In this document: piece after piece, positions 63,469 to 64,000 of the stretch
How the letters are laid out: each line of letters opens with the position of its first letter
Position numbering within the stretch: position 1 is the stretch's first letter
NCBI RefSeq assembly: GCF_017068395.1
Contig: NZ_CP070619.1
Location: 1,798,001 to 1,862,000, forward strand
Source: Rhodococcus pseudokoreensis
Lineage (GTDB): Bacteria > Actinomycetota > Actinomycetes > Mycobacteriales > Mycobacteriaceae
Direction of reading: 5' to 3'
Length of the DNA stretch: 64,000 bases
The notes under the pieces: generated by a model
Seen by the model: the letters and a program-made list of their open reading frames with translations, nothing else
Databases searched by the model: none
Told to the model about the DNA's origin: nothing
Made by a program: the position numbers and the translations under genes

Positions 63469-63945
63469 ATGCGCACCAACGCCCGCCGCCGCATCGCCCT
63501 ATTCATCGCACTGCCCGCCACCGCCTTGGCCGTCACCGGATTCGCCGTCGCGGCCGCCGGAGTCGCCACCGCGGGCACGATGCCGACGTCGGGACCGACG
63601 ATCGCGATGACGATCAGCAACGACACCGACCTGCCGATGGTCCTCGCGGGATCGTCGAACCCCTACGGGCAGTGGATGCAGGCGCCGTCGGACTACCTCG
63701 CCCCGCACAGCAGCCAGATCGTGAAGGCATACTCCAACGACCCGAACGGCGTCGAGGTGGATGCCACCTACGCACTGCCCGGCGGCGCCCAGGCCGTGTT
63801 CCGCGCCGACAACTACAACAACATGACCGACGTCGACGGGACCCGCATCGACGGCAACTTCGGCCACGGCTACGGCATCAGCAGCTGGATCGACTCGGGC
63901 TACCCGAACATGAACGCCGGCTACCACCTGTACGGACAGCCCTGA
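63469..63945 (+). CDS. Secreted protein of unknown family
   Basis: 158 residues: signal peptide (RRRIALFIALPATALAVTGFAVAAAGVATAG, cleavage near residue 36), then a beta-rich mature domain with no Cys (ISNDTDLPMVLAGSSNPYGQW, HSSQIVKAYSNDPNGVEVDATYALPGGAQAVFRADNYNNMTDVDG, GHGYGISSW). The pattern of paired strands and Asn/Gly/Tyr loops resembles small secreted aegerolysin- or crystallin-like folds, but no family is recognised. AGGAGAAG before ATG 63469. Divergent from the two-component genes, so a possible target. An ATG at 63992 may start a further gene beyond the window. Confidence 0.78.
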   Translation: MRTNARRRIALFIALPATALAVTGFAVAAAGVATAGTMPTSGPTIAMTISNDTDLPMVLAGSSNPYGQWMQAPSDYLAPHSSQIVKAYSNDPNGVEVDATYALPGGAQAVFRADNYNNMTDVDGTRIDGNFGHGYGISSWIDSGYPNMNAGYHLYGQP

Positions 63946-64000
63946 TCGACGACCACAACCTTCCACCGAACACTCCCCGAAAGACCGAGACCATGATCAT

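Overview
This window is high-GC actinobacterial chromosome, most likely from a Rhodococcus (Nocardiaceae) species. GC is high throughout, GTG starts are common, and Shine-Dalgarno sites are GGAGG-like. The gene order also matches, from memory, the Mycobacterium tuberculosis Rv0357c-Rv0385 block: purA, Rv0358-like protein, M50 protease, DUF3151, proline-rich membrane protein, fba, DedA, GH76, SpoU methylase, pyrE, SDR/membrane protein, DUF5666-like protein, clpB, type II flavohemoglobin. There are no rRNA, tRNA, CRISPR, phage, transposase or plasmid genes. No stretch longer than about 270 bp lacks a gene.

Layout. 0-16 kb is metabolic and flanks the conserved block: the start of a succinate-semialdehyde dehydrogenase, pgi, an ApbE-like protein, a condensation/acyltransferase-fold protein, type II NADH dehydrogenase with an SDR, a lipoamide-dehydrogenase-like flavoprotein, two tandem type B carboxylesterases, an SDR, a glyoxalase-fold protein, an AMACR-like CoA racemase, a MocR regulator and a frameshifted ogt. 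16.5-19.4 kb is the purA/M50 part of the conserved block. 19.4-27 kb is an accessory insert: an HxlR regulator, a sulfite-oxidase-like/reductase/zinc-ribbon operon, a thiolase, a WYL regulator with its divergent flavin protein, a secreted protein, a zinc-type CDF exporter and a FUSC-type membrane protein. 27-36.6 kb returns to the block (DUF3151, Rv0361-like, fba, two DedA, then COG0523 GTPase and LLM monooxygenase, GH76, SpoU). 36.7-46 kb is again accessory: YhhN, a gamma-butyrolactone-receptor-like TetR, BenE transporter, ArsR/AHSA1 pair, Baeyer-Villiger-type monooxygenase with SRPBCC partner, MarR with MFS exporter. 46-56.8 kb resumes the block (pyrE to clpB), then an antigen-85-like esterase and a cluster of three flavohemoglobin-family genes. 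56.9-64 kb holds an acyl-CoA ligase with a KstR-type box, CinA, ChaB, Zn-alcohol dehydrogenase, PfpI, a NarL-type two-component pair and a secreted protein.

Most striking structure. A family of palindromes of exactly 40 bp, with GTG...CAC termini (usually GTGAGT...ACTCAC) but different interiors, occurs eight times. Six copies sit at gene 3' ends, where they look like terminators; in two of these the element supplies the stop codon. One copy lies in a divergent promoter region and one lies in frame inside a coding sequence. Other regulatory structure includes three matching 24-bp HxlR-type operators, a HAIR/HspR site with a SigH-like promoter before clpB, a zinc-regulator-like box two bases before a probably leaderless COG0523 gene, and strong inverted repeats before the WYL, CDF, MarR and BenE genes.
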